DNA of 64,000 nucleotides from Sipunculus nudus (GCA_026874595.1 CM049314.1:34579229-34643228), one strand, 5' to 3'. Positions 1 to 12,450 are shown, numbered from the stretch's first letter. Numbers and translations: made by a program. Notes: generated from the sequence alone by a model not told the origin.

Positions 1-59
1 AATGAAAGTGTAAAGTTGCTTCCCACAGTTTACAGAGTATAAGATCCATTCGGAAATTG

Positions 60-543
60 GTGGCCTGTCAAATTCTAATCCATGAACTAGTGCACAGTCA
101 TTTTGATTACTGCAACGCCTTGCTTCATGTAGCCTCTGCATACCTAATTCTTAATCGCTACTAAAGGATTCAGAAGTGTGATGCTAAATTGATTTTTAAT
201 GTTGACAGGTTCACTCCTTCAAAACCTCTGTTATTCAGTCTCAATTGGCTCCCTGTGTCTCTCAGGATAAAATTTTTGTGTTAGTTTATAAAGCACTTAA
301 TTACCTGGCACCATCCTATATTACAGATATGCTTAGAGTCAGACACAACACCTGTTCCTTGCGATCTGGGGCTCATGGCTGTTATTTAGCTGCACTGAGA
401 ACTAGCGGGGAAAACTTTCGTTGATCAAAGTTTCTATGCCTGCGCACTAAAACTCTGGAACCAACTTCTGAAATGTTAAACTGCAGATTTCACTGACCAC
501 TTTAAACAAATCCTTGAAGACTTTCTATTTCCATCAGGCTTTT
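60..543 (+). pseudogene. Decayed non-LTR retrotransposon (LINE) reverse-transcriptase C-terminal tail
   Basis: Conceptual translation shows, in order, the conserved blocks that follow the catalytic core in CR1/Jockey-like LINE reverse transcriptases. They are HSHFDYCNALL at about 93-125, LNWLPVSLRIKF at 240-275, YKALNYLAPSYITDML at 284-337 and YACALKLWNQL at about 432-467, ending at the 'FPSGF stop' near 543. Stops (for example TAG at 282) and a frameshift between the second and third blocks break it, so it cannot make protein. The catalytic part would lie left of the window. MITE-A copy 1 begins 25 bp after its end. The clade is uncertain; the LINE origin is fairly secure because four motifs occur in the right order and spacing. 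Confidence 0.8.
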
Positions 544-567
544 AACATTAACGAGGAAAGCTCTATT

Positions 568-907
568 AGGCCAAAGTGAAAAAAAGGTATGGTTCTCAGG
601 CACTTTTTTCCAGAAATCAATGCGGGTGGGTGGCTTTTTTATTTTTAATTTTTTTGGTATGTTTCAATAAAAATGTTAAATGATAAGGGAAAAGCATGAT
701 AATAACAGATTTATTTGGCTAAACAAGTAAAAGCACTACATAACAAAGGAAATTGTATGGTTTTATCAGTTTGAAAGAAATGTTCGAGCCGCTGCCTCTC
801 AAAATTGGTAAGTTTCTATTGAAAATCAAAAGAAAAATTTTTGATGTGGGGGTTTAAAATTGATGCGGGCGGTGCCTGAGAACCATACCTTTTATTTTTT
901 TTGGCCT
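568..907 (+). mobile_element. MITE-A copy 1, terminal inverted repeat element
   Basis: About 340 bp, beginning AGGCC...AAAGGTATGGTTCTCAGGC and ending with the inverse (GCCTGAGAACCATACCTTT...GGCCT). The interior is AT-rich and non-coding. The same element recurs at 3767-4140, 44732-44892 and 47574-47916. The termini match no superfamily I can name, and no clear target-site duplication is visible. Confidence 0.8.
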
Positions 908-1682
908 TCATATATTTTTTTAAATATCTTGCATTTTACTGTTTTAATATGTATTTGATGATTCACATTATGTACTCATATTGACTAGCTGCTCCCGTGG
1001 AAAATCCACGGCTCTATCTGATGTATATTTTTGTAATGAGCTGACAGGAACTAAAAGACACATATTTTAATTCTAAGGTTTTTGCAGGAACTGTCATGTG
1101 TTTCACTTACATAATAGAAAGATTACTTCTGCTTGAATTTTTAGAGGAACACCCTCCCCCAAAATATAAACACATAAAGAAAAATTATTCTGTTCCAGAA
1201 ATCAAATACAAAACATAGGTCCAACAGCTTCATTGCTTGGGATTTATTGTAGATATAACGATTGTATAAATAAGCATTCTACCGTGATATTATATGAAAG
1301 ATGCTTTGTATTAGTTGAAGCTCGGACTACATCGTAAAAAACAAGGCATGTTAACAGACATTTGTATACACATGCATATGTCATTTAAGTCTCCTGTACA
1401 CAAAATGTATAACTGTGAAAAAGTCAGGCCCAGGAAAAATATGCCAACAGTATTAAATTTTTGGTTTATGTACTGTAAATTGTCATGGAATAAGCAGGTC
1501 TGATGCAAAAAAGACAATTCTCCCAGATAATAAGAAAGGAGGATGATATATTTTGATGAAAGCATTTAGCAAAGAAACCACTTCAGCCTTGGTTCATTGC
1601 ATTGTCTTTCAGCAAAATCACCATAATATATTTTTATTCTTAAGTGACATAATCACAATTCCACAAAGGATTGATTAAAAGA
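908..1682. other. AT-rich unique DNA with one short hairpin
   Basis: No supportable gene. The only structure seen is a perfect 7-bp stem with a 3-nt loop (CCGTGGA/TCCACGG) at 995-1011. Two small overlapping ORFs on opposite strands at 1311-1565 look like chance. Confidence 0.6.
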
Positions 1683-2440
1683 TGCTATTCCTTTGTCCCC
1701 GAGTAGTAGCTGCCCTTTCGTATGCAGTTGTTCGCCTGGTGAATCTGTGTTACTGAACCATGACAATGTTTTACATGAAACATGCACATATGAACGAACT
1801 ACTGATTAGTTAGATTCTGGCAGGGGTTTCAAACTCCATAAGAGATTGAGATCCCTTAGAAGTGTGTGCAATCCCCCCCCCCCCACTCCCCCAAATTTTC
1901 CTTTTGAAAAATAACTGTTTTCAAACAACCCATAAATCGGCCGAACTATTAAAACCATGCATGTTTATCATGGAAAGATACCTCTGAATGTATAAAAATC
2001 AACATACCTGTAAACCTATAAAACAGTGATCGTTGTAAAGGGTCTCAGCTCATTGTGTCCACGCAACGGAAAAATGCTCCCTATTAAAAGATTCATGTGG
2101 ACATGTGTTCCACGCTTGAATTTAATTTGAATTTGGGATTACAGGCTGCCTCTTGTAAAGGGGTGCCAGGCAAAAAATGTTTTGCTGAACATTTGTAGAG
2201 GGTTAGGGTAAAGACATATCAATAGTCCATTTCATTTTGGGGGTAATAAGAATCAGTACAATTTATATTTTTCTTATAAACCATTATGACAAAGGACCAT
2301 TTCTTTGTCCCCATGTGAAGGCCACCCATTCGTATTTATGCTGCCACTCACAAGGCGATCTCATGTTACTGAAGCATGACAGTGTTCACACATGAAACGC
2401 ATACACGTGAACACATGACTGATATTAAAAGAGATTCTGA
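1683..2440. repeat. Pair of diverged direct repeats about 610 bp apart
   Basis: The block at about 1683-1830 and the block at about 2291-2440 share an ordered series of matches: 'tttgtcccc', 'ttcgtat', 'tgttactgaa.catgaca', 'catgaaac.catac', 'gattctg'. They look like two old copies of one sequence. A 12-nt poly-C run lies between them at 1873-1884. Confidence 0.6.
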
Positions 2441-3766
2441 TGGAGGGCTGTACGCCCTGACTACAGATTCTAGTTTGTCATCAATTTAAAGATGTATGGG
2501 GATATTTTTTCATGTTTCAGAGTCATGTGGTCTTTGGATTAAAAAAAAAATTTTACTTCTTTTTGAGAGGAATTTCCTTTAGGGGCATTACGATGGATAT
2601 GGGGGATCAATGGGGATCAATGACCGCGTATTGCACGGAAATGCCTTTTGGGCAGGACATGCTCCCTGGCCAGTCTTAACAGGCCAGTCAAAATCCTCGA
2701 GGCGCCTCCTGAAAAAGCATCACAGGCGTGGAGGACCTTGCAGCACAAAATAAATAGGGGCACCTTATGAGGAAATATTAAAATTATTAATTATTCAGCT
2801 TAATAGGGCATAATCCCGCAAAATAAAACAAACTTGTCCTAGAAGAGCACACCACCGATATGTCTGCTGAATTAATTTGGAGAGTCAAATCAGAACAGAA
2901 GCAGGTAAACCATGGTCTAGAAAAAACCTAACTCTGTATCAATTATATAGATGATTTTAACGTACATTTCATGTTTTTTGTGTGCAGCGTTTTAGAATAA
3001 TTTTCCATTACTGAAAATGCAATATCAAACTAATAAATGTAAAATGTTATTGAAATTAAATATTATTTAGTTCATATCCGCTAGTAAACCTTGTATCTGA
3101 AATATTAGTCATGACAATTCAACCTGAACCCTATTTTCATAAGCTGGTGTGGCAACAGGATATAAATGGTTTCGGTATGATACATCACCATATTCAAGGG
3201 CTATTTAGTCATTTTCAAGTGCATTTGTATTAGCCATGATGTAGCTGATCCCAAGGTGCTGCTATGTGTGTAAACAACAGATACTAACTTGCATCTAATG
3301 CACAGACATACCACACCCAAGCATTATTTGGCCAGTTGAACACCTGGGGCTGAAAAAGGTTGGGGGGAGGAATTATTTCTTAGATCTCAAATGTTTTTGA
3401 CAACTTTGTATGTTAGTAAATGTTTACCCAACCGGATATATCTTCTTTAAGACCACTTTTAGCCAGTCCCATGGGCAGTCTTATTACACAGGTTTCACTG
3501 TATGGTGTACGTATGATCAAATCATGTCATATGACATTAATAAAGGAAGATAATTGGTAAAAAGTACCTGCTGTGATTAACAGTTATAGTAGTTGTGATA
3601 TCTTTTATATGCTGAGATTACACTGAATTGACAAATGGTGTGAGATAACAGTAATAAGAAGTAGGGGTGCAATTTCCTTTTGAAATTAGGGGATCAACAG
3701 ACACTTCCTATAATGTATTTCAAGACCCAGAGGAAACTAACTGAGGGAAAAATAACCAATTAAGGT
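2441..3766. other. Unique AT-rich DNA with a GC-richer patch
   Basis: No gene or repeat recognised. About 2600-2755 is clearly richer in G+C than its surroundings and carries a short direct repeat of 'ggccagtc' (near 2668 and 2683). No exon structure is convincing there. Confidence 0.5.
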
Positions 3767-4140
3767 AAGGCCAAAAAAAAAAGGTTTGGTTCTCAGGCAC
3801 TTTTTTTTCAGAAATCAATGCGGGCAGGCAATTTTTATTTTTACCTTTTTTTGTATGTTTCAATAAAAATGTCAGATGCATGATCAGGGAAGAGCATTAT
3901 AATAACATAATTTTTTTTGCTAAACAGGTAAAAGCACTTAAATGATATTTTATAAAAATTGAATTATCCTATCATTTTATAAAAATTGAATTATCCTATC
4001 TTCTTGAAAGAAATGTCCGAGCGGCTGGAGCTCTAATTTGATCAGTTTCCATTGACAATAAAAATAAAAATTGTTGATCAAGGGGATTAAAATTGACACA
4101 GGCAGTGTCTGAGAACCATACCTTTTATTTTTTTGGCCTT
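3767..4140 (+). mobile_element. MITE-A copy 2
   Basis: The best preserved ends of the family: AAGGCC followed by an A-run and GGTTTGGTTCTCAGGCAC on the left, and the matching inverse ending in TTTTGGCCTT on the right. A short internal tandem duplication at about 3943-3999 (attttataaaaattgaatta repeated) makes this copy longer than copy 1. Confidence 0.8.
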
Positions 4141-4229
4141 AAGTAGCAATTTTACATTTATCATTTGAAATACAATAAGTATTATATCTTTTTTATGGTA
4201 GAAGACCCAAACATTAAGTTTCATAAATG

Positions 4230-4247
4230 GCCAGCAGGTGGCACTAC
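4230..4247 (+). promoter_or_regulatory. Candidate CTCF-type site
   Basis: The sequence CCAGCAGGTGGCACTA fits the core of the CTCF consensus (CCASYAGRKGGCRS). CTCF is known across bilaterian animals. A single motif match is weak evidence for occupancy. Confidence 0.35.
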
Positions 4248-4370
4248 TAAAATGGGAAAGGTCCATTATGCATGGCTGCATGGGTTGTATGCTCTCAGGA
4301 GGCCAGAGGAAGATGCTAGAACAAAAATACCCGAAAGAGCAGGCAAAGCTGAAAGAGACTGACAATGTTA

Positions 4371-4765
4371 GTAGTGGTAGGAGTCAGTTCTAAAATGATA
4401 TTCAATTAATGAAAGATGGAAATGATGATGATCTGTTATTTTCTGTACCATCTTTATTATCATGAAATATGCCAAATAGAATTATACCTTAATTGTATAT
4501 CAAGGTAATGGATGATATTTTTTTTACACTTAATTGTTGCATAAGGTTATGGTTTAATGCTGTTGGCTGTTTTGTGCCCCGCCTTTCTTATGTCTCTGAC
4601 AGGATATAAGAATATATTATCGGGATAACATAACCTCTTTGGATGTGCATACATCACCATTTATGATCGATTATGCAAAAATGCAATTGATTTAATCGAT
4701 TATGAAAGAAATTGAGCATTCACCAAAAGATAATCAATTAATTGACAGCACTATTCATAAGTGAT
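4371..4765. other. AT-rich DNA, no gene seen
   Basis: Contains two ATCGATTA-type words (near 4667 and 4694), 26 bp apart. No other structure recognised. Confidence 0.5.
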
Positions 4766-4772
4766 AGCAGAC

Positions 4773-4778
4773 TATAAA
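4773..4778 (+). promoter_or_regulatory. Candidate TATA box
   Basis: TATAAA lies about 30 bp upstream of the region (near 4804) where transcription of the candidate first exon would start. Support comes mainly from its spacing to the ATG and splice donor that follow. Confidence 0.35.
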
Positions 4779-4803
4779 CACCCTCTGTTTATCTTATATT
4801 TGT

Positions 4804-4955
4804 GGAACTAATAATACCTGAAAACTTGAAATCTCATCACAGTGTTGAATGCAGTAGAGCTTGCAGCATACAGTACCTGGCAGCACTGTGTATTAACAGT
4901 GAGGGCCGGAGCAGCAGACACAATGAAGAAGAAAGGACAGGCTGCTTTATTTCCG
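4804..4955 (+). CDS. Candidate first exon: 5' UTR plus 11 codons, then a strong splice donor
   Basis: After a TATA box at 4773, about 120 nt of possible 5' UTR lead to ATG at 4923 (context acacaATGA). The frame reads MKKKGQAALFP and stops exactly at 4955, followed by the strong donor GTGAGT at 4956 (phase 0). A second plus-strand frame opens earlier, at 4802, and crosses the same donor; a minus-strand frame of 91 codons also overlaps. I do not recognise the protein, and no second exon was found. The layout of promoter, short UTR, lysine-rich start and consensus donor is what makes it worth listing. It could be coincidence. Confidence 0.3.
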
Positions 4956-4960
4956 GTGAG

Positions 4961-7560
4961 TTCTTTTCTAGCCAGGGGGGATCAAGATATGAAATTTGAT
5001 CAATCTCACTTCTGTTAAGAATGAGACGGAGGAATTCTCTGTGGAGAATATTATCTTCTCCAGACAGATAAATCAAGGCCTGAGCCAATGACCCTCCCCC
5101 ACTGTCAGACAATAAACTTCTTCCCGAGTTTGTGAAAACAATATTGAACTCTTGTGTTAAGTGTGACCACAGGAGGGTTTAATGTGCCATATTATACTAA
5201 GGTTATTCCAGAGCTTTTATACCTTGTGCATTATTTATTAACTGTTTATTTCATGTTTTCGTCTTACTAAGTCTTCCAGCTCAGTTCACAGTCATGACCT
5301 GCCTAATACTAATTGTACATATTGCTTTATATTCATAAAACATATTTGTAATAAATAAATATATAATTATATAATCTATTCTAATAAAATATACCATATT
5401 GTTCACATATTAGAGTTTTGACATAAATTGCCTTAGGCAGCCCTGTATTTATATGTATCAAAGTTCCTGTAATATTTCTGACAACTGAGACGATGGTCAG
5501 CTATCTATCTATCTATCTAAACCCAAGAGATTATGTAACCTCCACCACAACATAACATTATCTAGCCCTGTCAGGGCGTTAGTATTTATATTTGCTACAA
5601 AATCTGTAAAACAAAACATGTTACCATGCAATAATAGATTTAGATCAGTGCTGGCTCTTATAACTAATGCCCTGTAAGGTCCCCACAATGAACTCCTGAT
5701 ATGTGCATATTACAGTGTCACAAGGTTCTGAATTAAAGGACCTGTTAATTCCCTCTTCGTTTGCATATTATAGTTCATCTGGTAGTAGCCAACAGTTAAA
5801 TAGAATTGGAAGCAGAATAAGCAAAATCTGAATAAAGCAAGTTGGTTTCTGTCCAGCAACTGCTGACATCACTGGAAAAGGTCCAAAGTTCAGGGACAGG
5901 TGGACTGTCTATATATGTCCAGACTTTAACATTCAGATAAAACTGGTTGCCCAATGAACCTAGAATTATTGAGTTATTTAATTTGCTGGCAGGCAAAAAT
6001 ACCTCTCCCATATGCATTGCCATACAGCAAAAGCAAGTTTTAATGACTCTGTAAGTTGGAGGTAATTTAGTCTTGTTAGCTGTATCAACTTGGCCAGTCT
6101 ACAAATTAGTCTGATATCTTTTAAAATTTGTACAACAGATTCTTTTTCCTGTGGTTCTGTCATCTCTCCAAATGGTTCATTCAATACAGGCTTTCAACTA
6201 ATCCACTTGTGAGCTCATACTTATGTAAAATTAACCTTTGACATTATAATTATGTATCATAAGTGGCAATGGCGACATTTAGAAAATGCAAATATTAATT
6301 AACAACGATTTGTTTATTACTGATGTTAAGTCATATAATTTATTTTCCATAGAGGAATGTCCCTTAACTAAAAGACATGAACTCAATTCCTGGAATAAAT
6401 AAAACTTGCATATTTAAAATTTCATCTGTGTATATCTGTTCTGTTCTCATAAACTTACTGTCTCAAAAGCATTCAGATGCTAACACTTTTATAGTTTAAG
6501 GGGCTAGTTTGAAAACCAACCCCCTTTATTTTTAGAGAAATTATCAGCATGGCAGGACTGCAGAGTCATTTATTATTTACTCTCTCTGATTTATGGCCTG
6601 TTGGCAAAATGCACGACAAGAGAACTACAGTCGTTTATATCTGTCTGTAGTTCAAAGTGTTCAGACACTCCCAAAAGATAAATTTTTCTCGACTTGTTAC
6701 AGACCTTATCAAATATGCAGGACCTCACATGATTATTGTTAATACACAGGTTCTGTGTTAATACATAGGTTCTGTGTCAAGACAAAGGTGAAACAGACTC
6801 AAGTCTTGATCATTACAATTAATACTTTCAAAATTATTAAACATGAAGCCCATTCTGTATATAGAATCTTCGAAAATTTTAATTTTTTATATTTTATTTT
6901 TTTTTCGGAAGGGAGTATGAACTCCATGTGCTTAATAAGACATCAAGATTTTTTAATCATATATCAGTAAATATAATATATATTAGATATTTAAATCAAG
7001 ATGACTTGTAATGAGTACAGGATTAAAGATATTTTTCCTTTCACATACAAAATAGTTTCAAAACATTTTAGGCAATGCTGATAACAGGCTTTTCAGAATG
7101 CATGGTTTATGGGTGCATGGTGACAAGCAGTGTTCAGCTGTGACCTGTACTAAGTACTGAAAAAAAGGGAGCTTGCACATTTCATATACAGTGTAATATG
7201 CAGACTGACTCAAAGTACTTGCCTTTGTGTGCTGCATGGCCACTGTGTTTTGGATATGTGCCAAAATAGTTTGGGAGCATTCACATGGTCAAATACAAAC
7301 TATTCTCATTTAACCAGACAGCAAAAGTTCTGACACAACAAAATTAATGGCCGTTAAAATGTTATGTCTTGTCAGATTAGAACACATTAAGAATTGCAAT
7401 ATGAACACACATGTACATACAGCTAATTTGAATAAGTTTTCAAAATAATAATTAGCACTTGTCGTGTGAAAGGGGTGTTAGTCTAGCTCATGCATTCACC
7501 AAGTTTCCAAGAGCATAAATATACCAAAGTGCCAATTTTTTTAATCAAAAGTGATTTAAT
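4961..7560. other. Unique AT-rich DNA
   Basis: No gene supported. Seen: an imperfect inverted repeat GGAGAA...TTCTCC near 5042-5062, a (CTAT)n microsatellite at 5501-5519, and several AT-only stretches (5340-5400, 6880-6905). Small ORFs at 5796-6184 and 7058-7264 on the minus strand have no recognisable features. Confidence 0.5.
5501..5519. repeat. (CTAT)n microsatellite
   Basis: Nearly five perfect CTAT units. Confidence 0.95.
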
Positions 7561-7599
7561 TGTTAGGTTAGAGTTATTTTCAACACAAAAGTTCTGCTT

Positions 7600-7980
7600 C
7601 AATCTGACACTTTGTGGAATATTGCCTTCATCAAACATAAAAGCAAAGTGAGAAGCAGAGTCTTACATTGTTGCAATATTGATCGTGCTTGACAGGAAAT
7701 GTGAGCCATCGTGGCGGACAGGAAAGTTTTTACTAGATGATCCCCACCGCCTATGACATTAGGCACACCTCCGGGGAAACATTTAGCACTGAGTATGACA
7801 GACAGCGGCCATTTGTTCACATTCCGTCCGACATCAGTTTTGTCTCCGACCTAACATCATTAAAGGTGACGTCCATATTGAGACAGATCATAGCACAGCC
7901 CTGCCTGCTAATTATAGGCTAATTAAGAGACCTAATTAAAGAAATCAAATAAACTTGTGCTAATTATTAAATTAACGTAT
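7600..7980. promoter_or_regulatory. Candidate regulatory block rich in homeodomain core sites
   Basis: A non-repetitive, moderately GC-richer block (7690-7900) runs into a cluster of TAATTA/CTAATTA words at about 7909-7975 (five within 70 bp). Clustered TAATTA cores are typical of homeodomain-bound enhancers, but they also arise by chance in AT-rich DNA. Listed as a candidate only. Confidence 0.25.
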
Positions 7981-9265
7981 TCCTGTGACATTTTGCAGTG
8001 CTGCTTTTTCATCTCTTTTTCTTACAATTCAGAGCAAACTGGGTCTGACATTCTCCTTTAGTGAAGTCCAACTTTTAGTCAATTTGCAATTTTCTTTTCT
8101 TTTTTGTATTTTGCTGAACATTTTTATCAAAATAAATAATAAGACATATTACATATCATGACAGTGATTGTGCACATAAGCCAGAAAAATCCTGTTATGG
8201 TTAGAACATAAGGACTGGATGGAAATGATCAGATTACTAACTCCTTGGTTGATCATAAAAGATTCAGCTGGTTGTGAAAATTTAATTGCCACTTGAGTAG
8301 TGTATGGGACATGCCATAACTTCACAGCAGTATACTGCCCCCAAAAAACAGAAAGATTGATCTGCAATATAGCGAAGCCATCTGAAATTAATGTGTTCCT
8401 CTGGATCTGAAGTGTAGTAGTTAAGAGGTAACACTGCAAAGTTTACTGGATACGTTGCATCTTCTGCATGTAGGACTTCAAAGAAGCTTAAGCGACCAAT
8501 GCCTGTTTCTGAATATCCTGTAGGCCTAATTTTTAACTGCAGTCATTCACAGATGAGTGTTTTATGATTGCAAGATTCAGGAGGTGTTTATATATTGGAA
8601 TTATATGGCATTCTGTGAGTTATGACACCAGTCATACAGAAAACTGCACTGTAATGGCAACCCATCCTGTTATACACATATGGCAGTCTTAATGATAAGG
8701 CCAGGTTTAAGTGATTCAATGCATAAAACATAAGAAACAAAGTTTAATACCATCTCTATGACAACCATTGTTATTTCCTGCATGTTACATGACCTCAATG
8801 TCTGCTGCATGCACATAACCCATGGTAGACATACTTGTATTCATTCAATAAATCTGATAAATATGCAAGGAGATATAACCAAATCTTATTAACATATGAC
8901 AGTTGTCATTAGAAAGTAGACCAATATGCATAATAACAGCTGGTCTGGTTAATTTAAATGAAATATATATGTAGGCCCAAAGGTGTATAAATGCTGAAAA
9001 TATTTGATTTATCATTGAGATTTAGATCTATGCTGCATGGTTTTCTACAAACAAATTATTATTGACTCTCTGATGTCAGAGGAAGAATATGTCACTTAGA
9101 GCACCACCATTTCTGAAATATGAAAAAAAATCTCTGCATGTCTCATACTTTAGATTTTGTTAAAAAAGTCTCCTTGTGCAAATGAGGTATTAAGAAGTCA
9201 AAATTAAAGACACTTCTCTCCAGTATTGCTTCTGGATATATACATTATCTTAATTTGATCAATGT
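7981..9265. other. AT-rich DNA, no gene or repeat recognised
   Basis: A 96-codon minus-strand ORF at 8149-8439 shows no motif and fits chance expectation at this base composition. Confidence 0.5.
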
Positions 9266-9269
9266 TATC

Positions 9270-9735
9270 CAGTCCACAACATCCAAGTCTGAGTGCAAAT
9301 CTGAGTCCAGGTTACTCTAGCCTAAGTCTGAGTACTAGAGGTTTGAGTCTACCATAAGTCCACCTTCTTCGGATCTGAGTCACCTGGAATCACCTGGAAT
9401 TCAAGTTCCAATCCAATAAAAATCTTCTTTCTTATTTAAAGTGGATATATTAAATTATTGTGTGTAATTTAACATGAGTTTACAAATGCTTTTTCTTGAA
9501 TATTTAATAATATGAATTTAGCTCCCAATACAGAGCTAAAGCTTGGTATGCATGGAATTTGTTTAAATATATTTGTTAGTAGATTACAAATGAATTTAAG
9601 TCTTTAAGAATTTGACAGTGTTTTTCTTCTGGACTTATGATGTCCAGGTAAGAGTCCAGGACCCTCGAGTCCTAGTCCAAGTTCCCAAAATAGTGATATC
9701 AATTAAGTCTGGACTCAAGTCCTGCATTACTGTTC
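9270..9735. repeat. GAGTCC/GGACTC-rich dispersed repeat, possibly an old inverted-repeat element
   Basis: The left part (9278-9370) is built of 'gtctgagt', 'gagtccag' and similar words. The right part (9640-9725) carries the complementary style ('gtccagg', 'ctcgagtcc', 'ggactcaagtcc') around an AT-rich core. This resembles decayed termini made of short GAGTCC direct and inverted repeats, like the better preserved element at 20341-20740. Confidence 0.5.
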
Positions 9736-10730
9736 ATAATTAGTATGAATATATGCAAAAAATTTAAATAAATGAATCTAAAAAATTAATTAAATGACAC
9801 ATTTTTCTTAAAACATCAACCCATCCTGTAAAAATAAGGGGAGACATATTAATTTCTGAAATTACATGTGATGTAAAATAATGCACTTGATTGAATAAAT
9901 ATGCTCTCATTAAAAAAAATATTCAAAAATTGTCTTTGTCAATATGTCAAAAAGTTGATGCACCTTTCACTATAGATCAGAGCAAGAGAAATTTATTAAA
10001 AGAAATCATTCATCATGAAAAAGAATATACATATGATATTTAATCAGATTAAATTTTGCTCAAGTAATCTTTGTAAGGTGGAGCGGGAATTGCTTTAGAA
10101 AGTTCCTGCTGTTGTTATCTCAGGAAAAACCTGCACCAGTTTCTGAAAAAAAATTTAGGTTTCCTGGTAAAGATAAACTTATGGCCACCATAAAAAAAAT
10201 GAATCACAGCGTTTATGGGATTGACCTGTGACACATTAGTTTTAGCAGTGAGCCACATGGGAAACAGTAAATCTCAACTCAAATTATATATTCAGCATGG
10301 ATAACCTATAACACCCCCGGGGTGAAAATCTGGTCTACATTACACGTCACCTTGGCAAGAGGTTCTGTTCATGATGAAGAAACATTTCCGTGGTGTGCAT
10401 AATAATCCTCGGAGAAAAATGTCAAAATGTTACTAGAGAGCCTGCTCTGCCGTAAAACAACTAGAATTTCCTCCAAAAAAGTGGTGGCGGAGATAACCGT
10501 ATGAAAGCAATCTTTCCATTTATTGCTGTTTAGTGTTGAAATAAAAGCAATTAGCTTTGAGTGCTAAAAATAACCCCCTGCTCTTGTAGCTCTCCAGGAA
10601 ATAATGCCGATCTAACAGGTCTAACAGTTAAGAATTCCTGGTTTGTTTGTGGGCCTTGAGGGCCATTTATCCTTATTAGTACTGCAACAGTATCACAAAA
10701 ACAGCTTTGGCTTTAAACTGATCTACTTGT
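9736..10730. other. AT-rich DNA, nothing coding seen
   Basis: About 10320-10660 is a less AT-rich unique patch. No splice-bounded frame or repeat could be supported. Confidence 0.45.
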
Positions 10731-10734
10731 CTGT

Positions 10735-12450
10735 CTGCCTGGATCTCTTCTGGATTAAACCCTGTTTTAATACCTCCCCTGGATCAAGCACTTTCCTACA
10801 TGTTTCTAACTGAACAAACCCCATCTGTACATATTCCTACATGATCAACCCCATCAGTGCATATTCCTACATGATCAACATACTTACCAATATGTACATC
10901 CTACATGATAAACCCATTTGTACATATTTCTACATAATCAACAGACTTATCCATCTGTACATATTTCTACATGATAAACTCCATCAGTGCATTATCTTAC
11001 ATGATCAGCCCATCAGTAAGTACCTCTACATGATCAACTACTTACCCATCTGTACCCATTCCTATATGATCAACACCATCTATCAGTGCATATTCCTACA
11101 TGATCAACCCCTTAGGTCCAACATAATCAACCTCGGCAATCAGTTTGCATCTCTACATGATCAACCCCATCTGTACATATTCCTACATGATCAACCCTAT
11201 CTAAACATATTCCTACATGATCAACCCCATTGGCACATATTCCTACATAATCAACCCCGGCCATCAGTACACATCTCTACATGATCATGCAACCCCATCA
11301 GTGCATTTCCTACATGATCAACCCCGACCATCAGTACACATCTCTACATGATCAACCCCATCTGTATATATTCCTACATGATCAACCCCATCAGTGCATT
11401 TTCTATATGATCAACCCTGACCATCAGTACACATCTCTACATGATCAACCCCATCTGTATTTATTCCTACATGATCAACCCAATCTGTACATATTCCTAC
11501 ATGATCAACCCGATCTGTATATATTCCTACATGATCAACCCCATCTGGAAATATTTCTATATGATCAACCCCATCAGTATGCATCTCTACACGATCAGCC
11601 CAATATCTGTACATATTTCTACATGATCAACCCAATCTGTAAATATTCCTACATGATCGACCCAATATGTACATATTTCTACATAATCAAATCCATACCA
11701 ACCTCTTTGGGTTTAATCCTACCTGCACACCCCACCCTTGGATTGAAATTACCTGTATGCATCTTTCCTGAATGAAATCAACCATTACCGGTACTTATCT
11801 TTCTTGGATCAAACCTAGTCCTACATCTTTCCGGATCAAACATATCTTTATATCTCTCTTGGATCATTGAGCCCTCCAACTTTATCTCTCCTGGATCAAG
11901 TCTGTTATATTATCTCATGGATCAAGCTAGCCCATCTATTATATCTCTCTTGGATCAGGCGCTGGCTCATCTAGCTGTTATATCTCTCTTGGATCAAACA
12001 CATATGTATAAATTTATATATATAAATAACTATCCTGGACCAAACCCTTATGGAGGTATCCATCCTGGATCACACCTTTCTGCATGTACTTACCCTTGAT
12101 CAAACCAATCTACCTGCATTTACCCTGGATCAAATCCATCTACATGCATTTATCCTGGTTTAAATTGATCTACATGTATTTACCCTGGATCAAACCCATC
12201 CACATGCATTTTTCCTGGTTTAAATTGATCTACATGTATTTACCCTGGATCAAACCCATCTAAATGTATCTAATCTAGATCAAATCCATCTACACACATG
12301 TATCTAACCTGGATCATACCTATCTGCAAGTATCACTCAAAGATCAAACCCATCTACATGTATCTTACTTGGATCAAACCTATCTGCATGTATCACTCAT
12401 AGACCAAACCCAACAATCAATATTCCTGAACTGCTTCCAACTCTATGGAT
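10735..12450. repeat. 30-bp minisatellite with two subfamilies
   Basis: The left half (about 10825-11700) repeats a 30-bp unit of the form 'cctacatgatcaaccccat' followed by 'ctgtacatatt'. The right half (about 11760-12420) repeats a related ~30-bp unit 'cctggatcaaacccatct' followed by 'acatgtattta'. Single units also occur on the left edge (10735-10820). Because 30 is a multiple of three, frames stay open on both strands (147 and 164 codons plus, 67 codons minus, reading as repeats such as MINPICTYSY). I treat these as repeat artefacts, not genes. Confidence 0.9.

Noticed and set aside
2180-2210. Telomere-like 'gggttaggg'
   Set aside because: A single occurrence without tandem repetition.
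10841-11775. Two adjoining long plus-strand ORFs (147 and 164 codons) as a repetitive protein gene
   Set aside because: They are the 30-bp minisatellite read through; period divisible by three keeps frames open on both strands, and there is no start context, splice site or non-repeat coding part.
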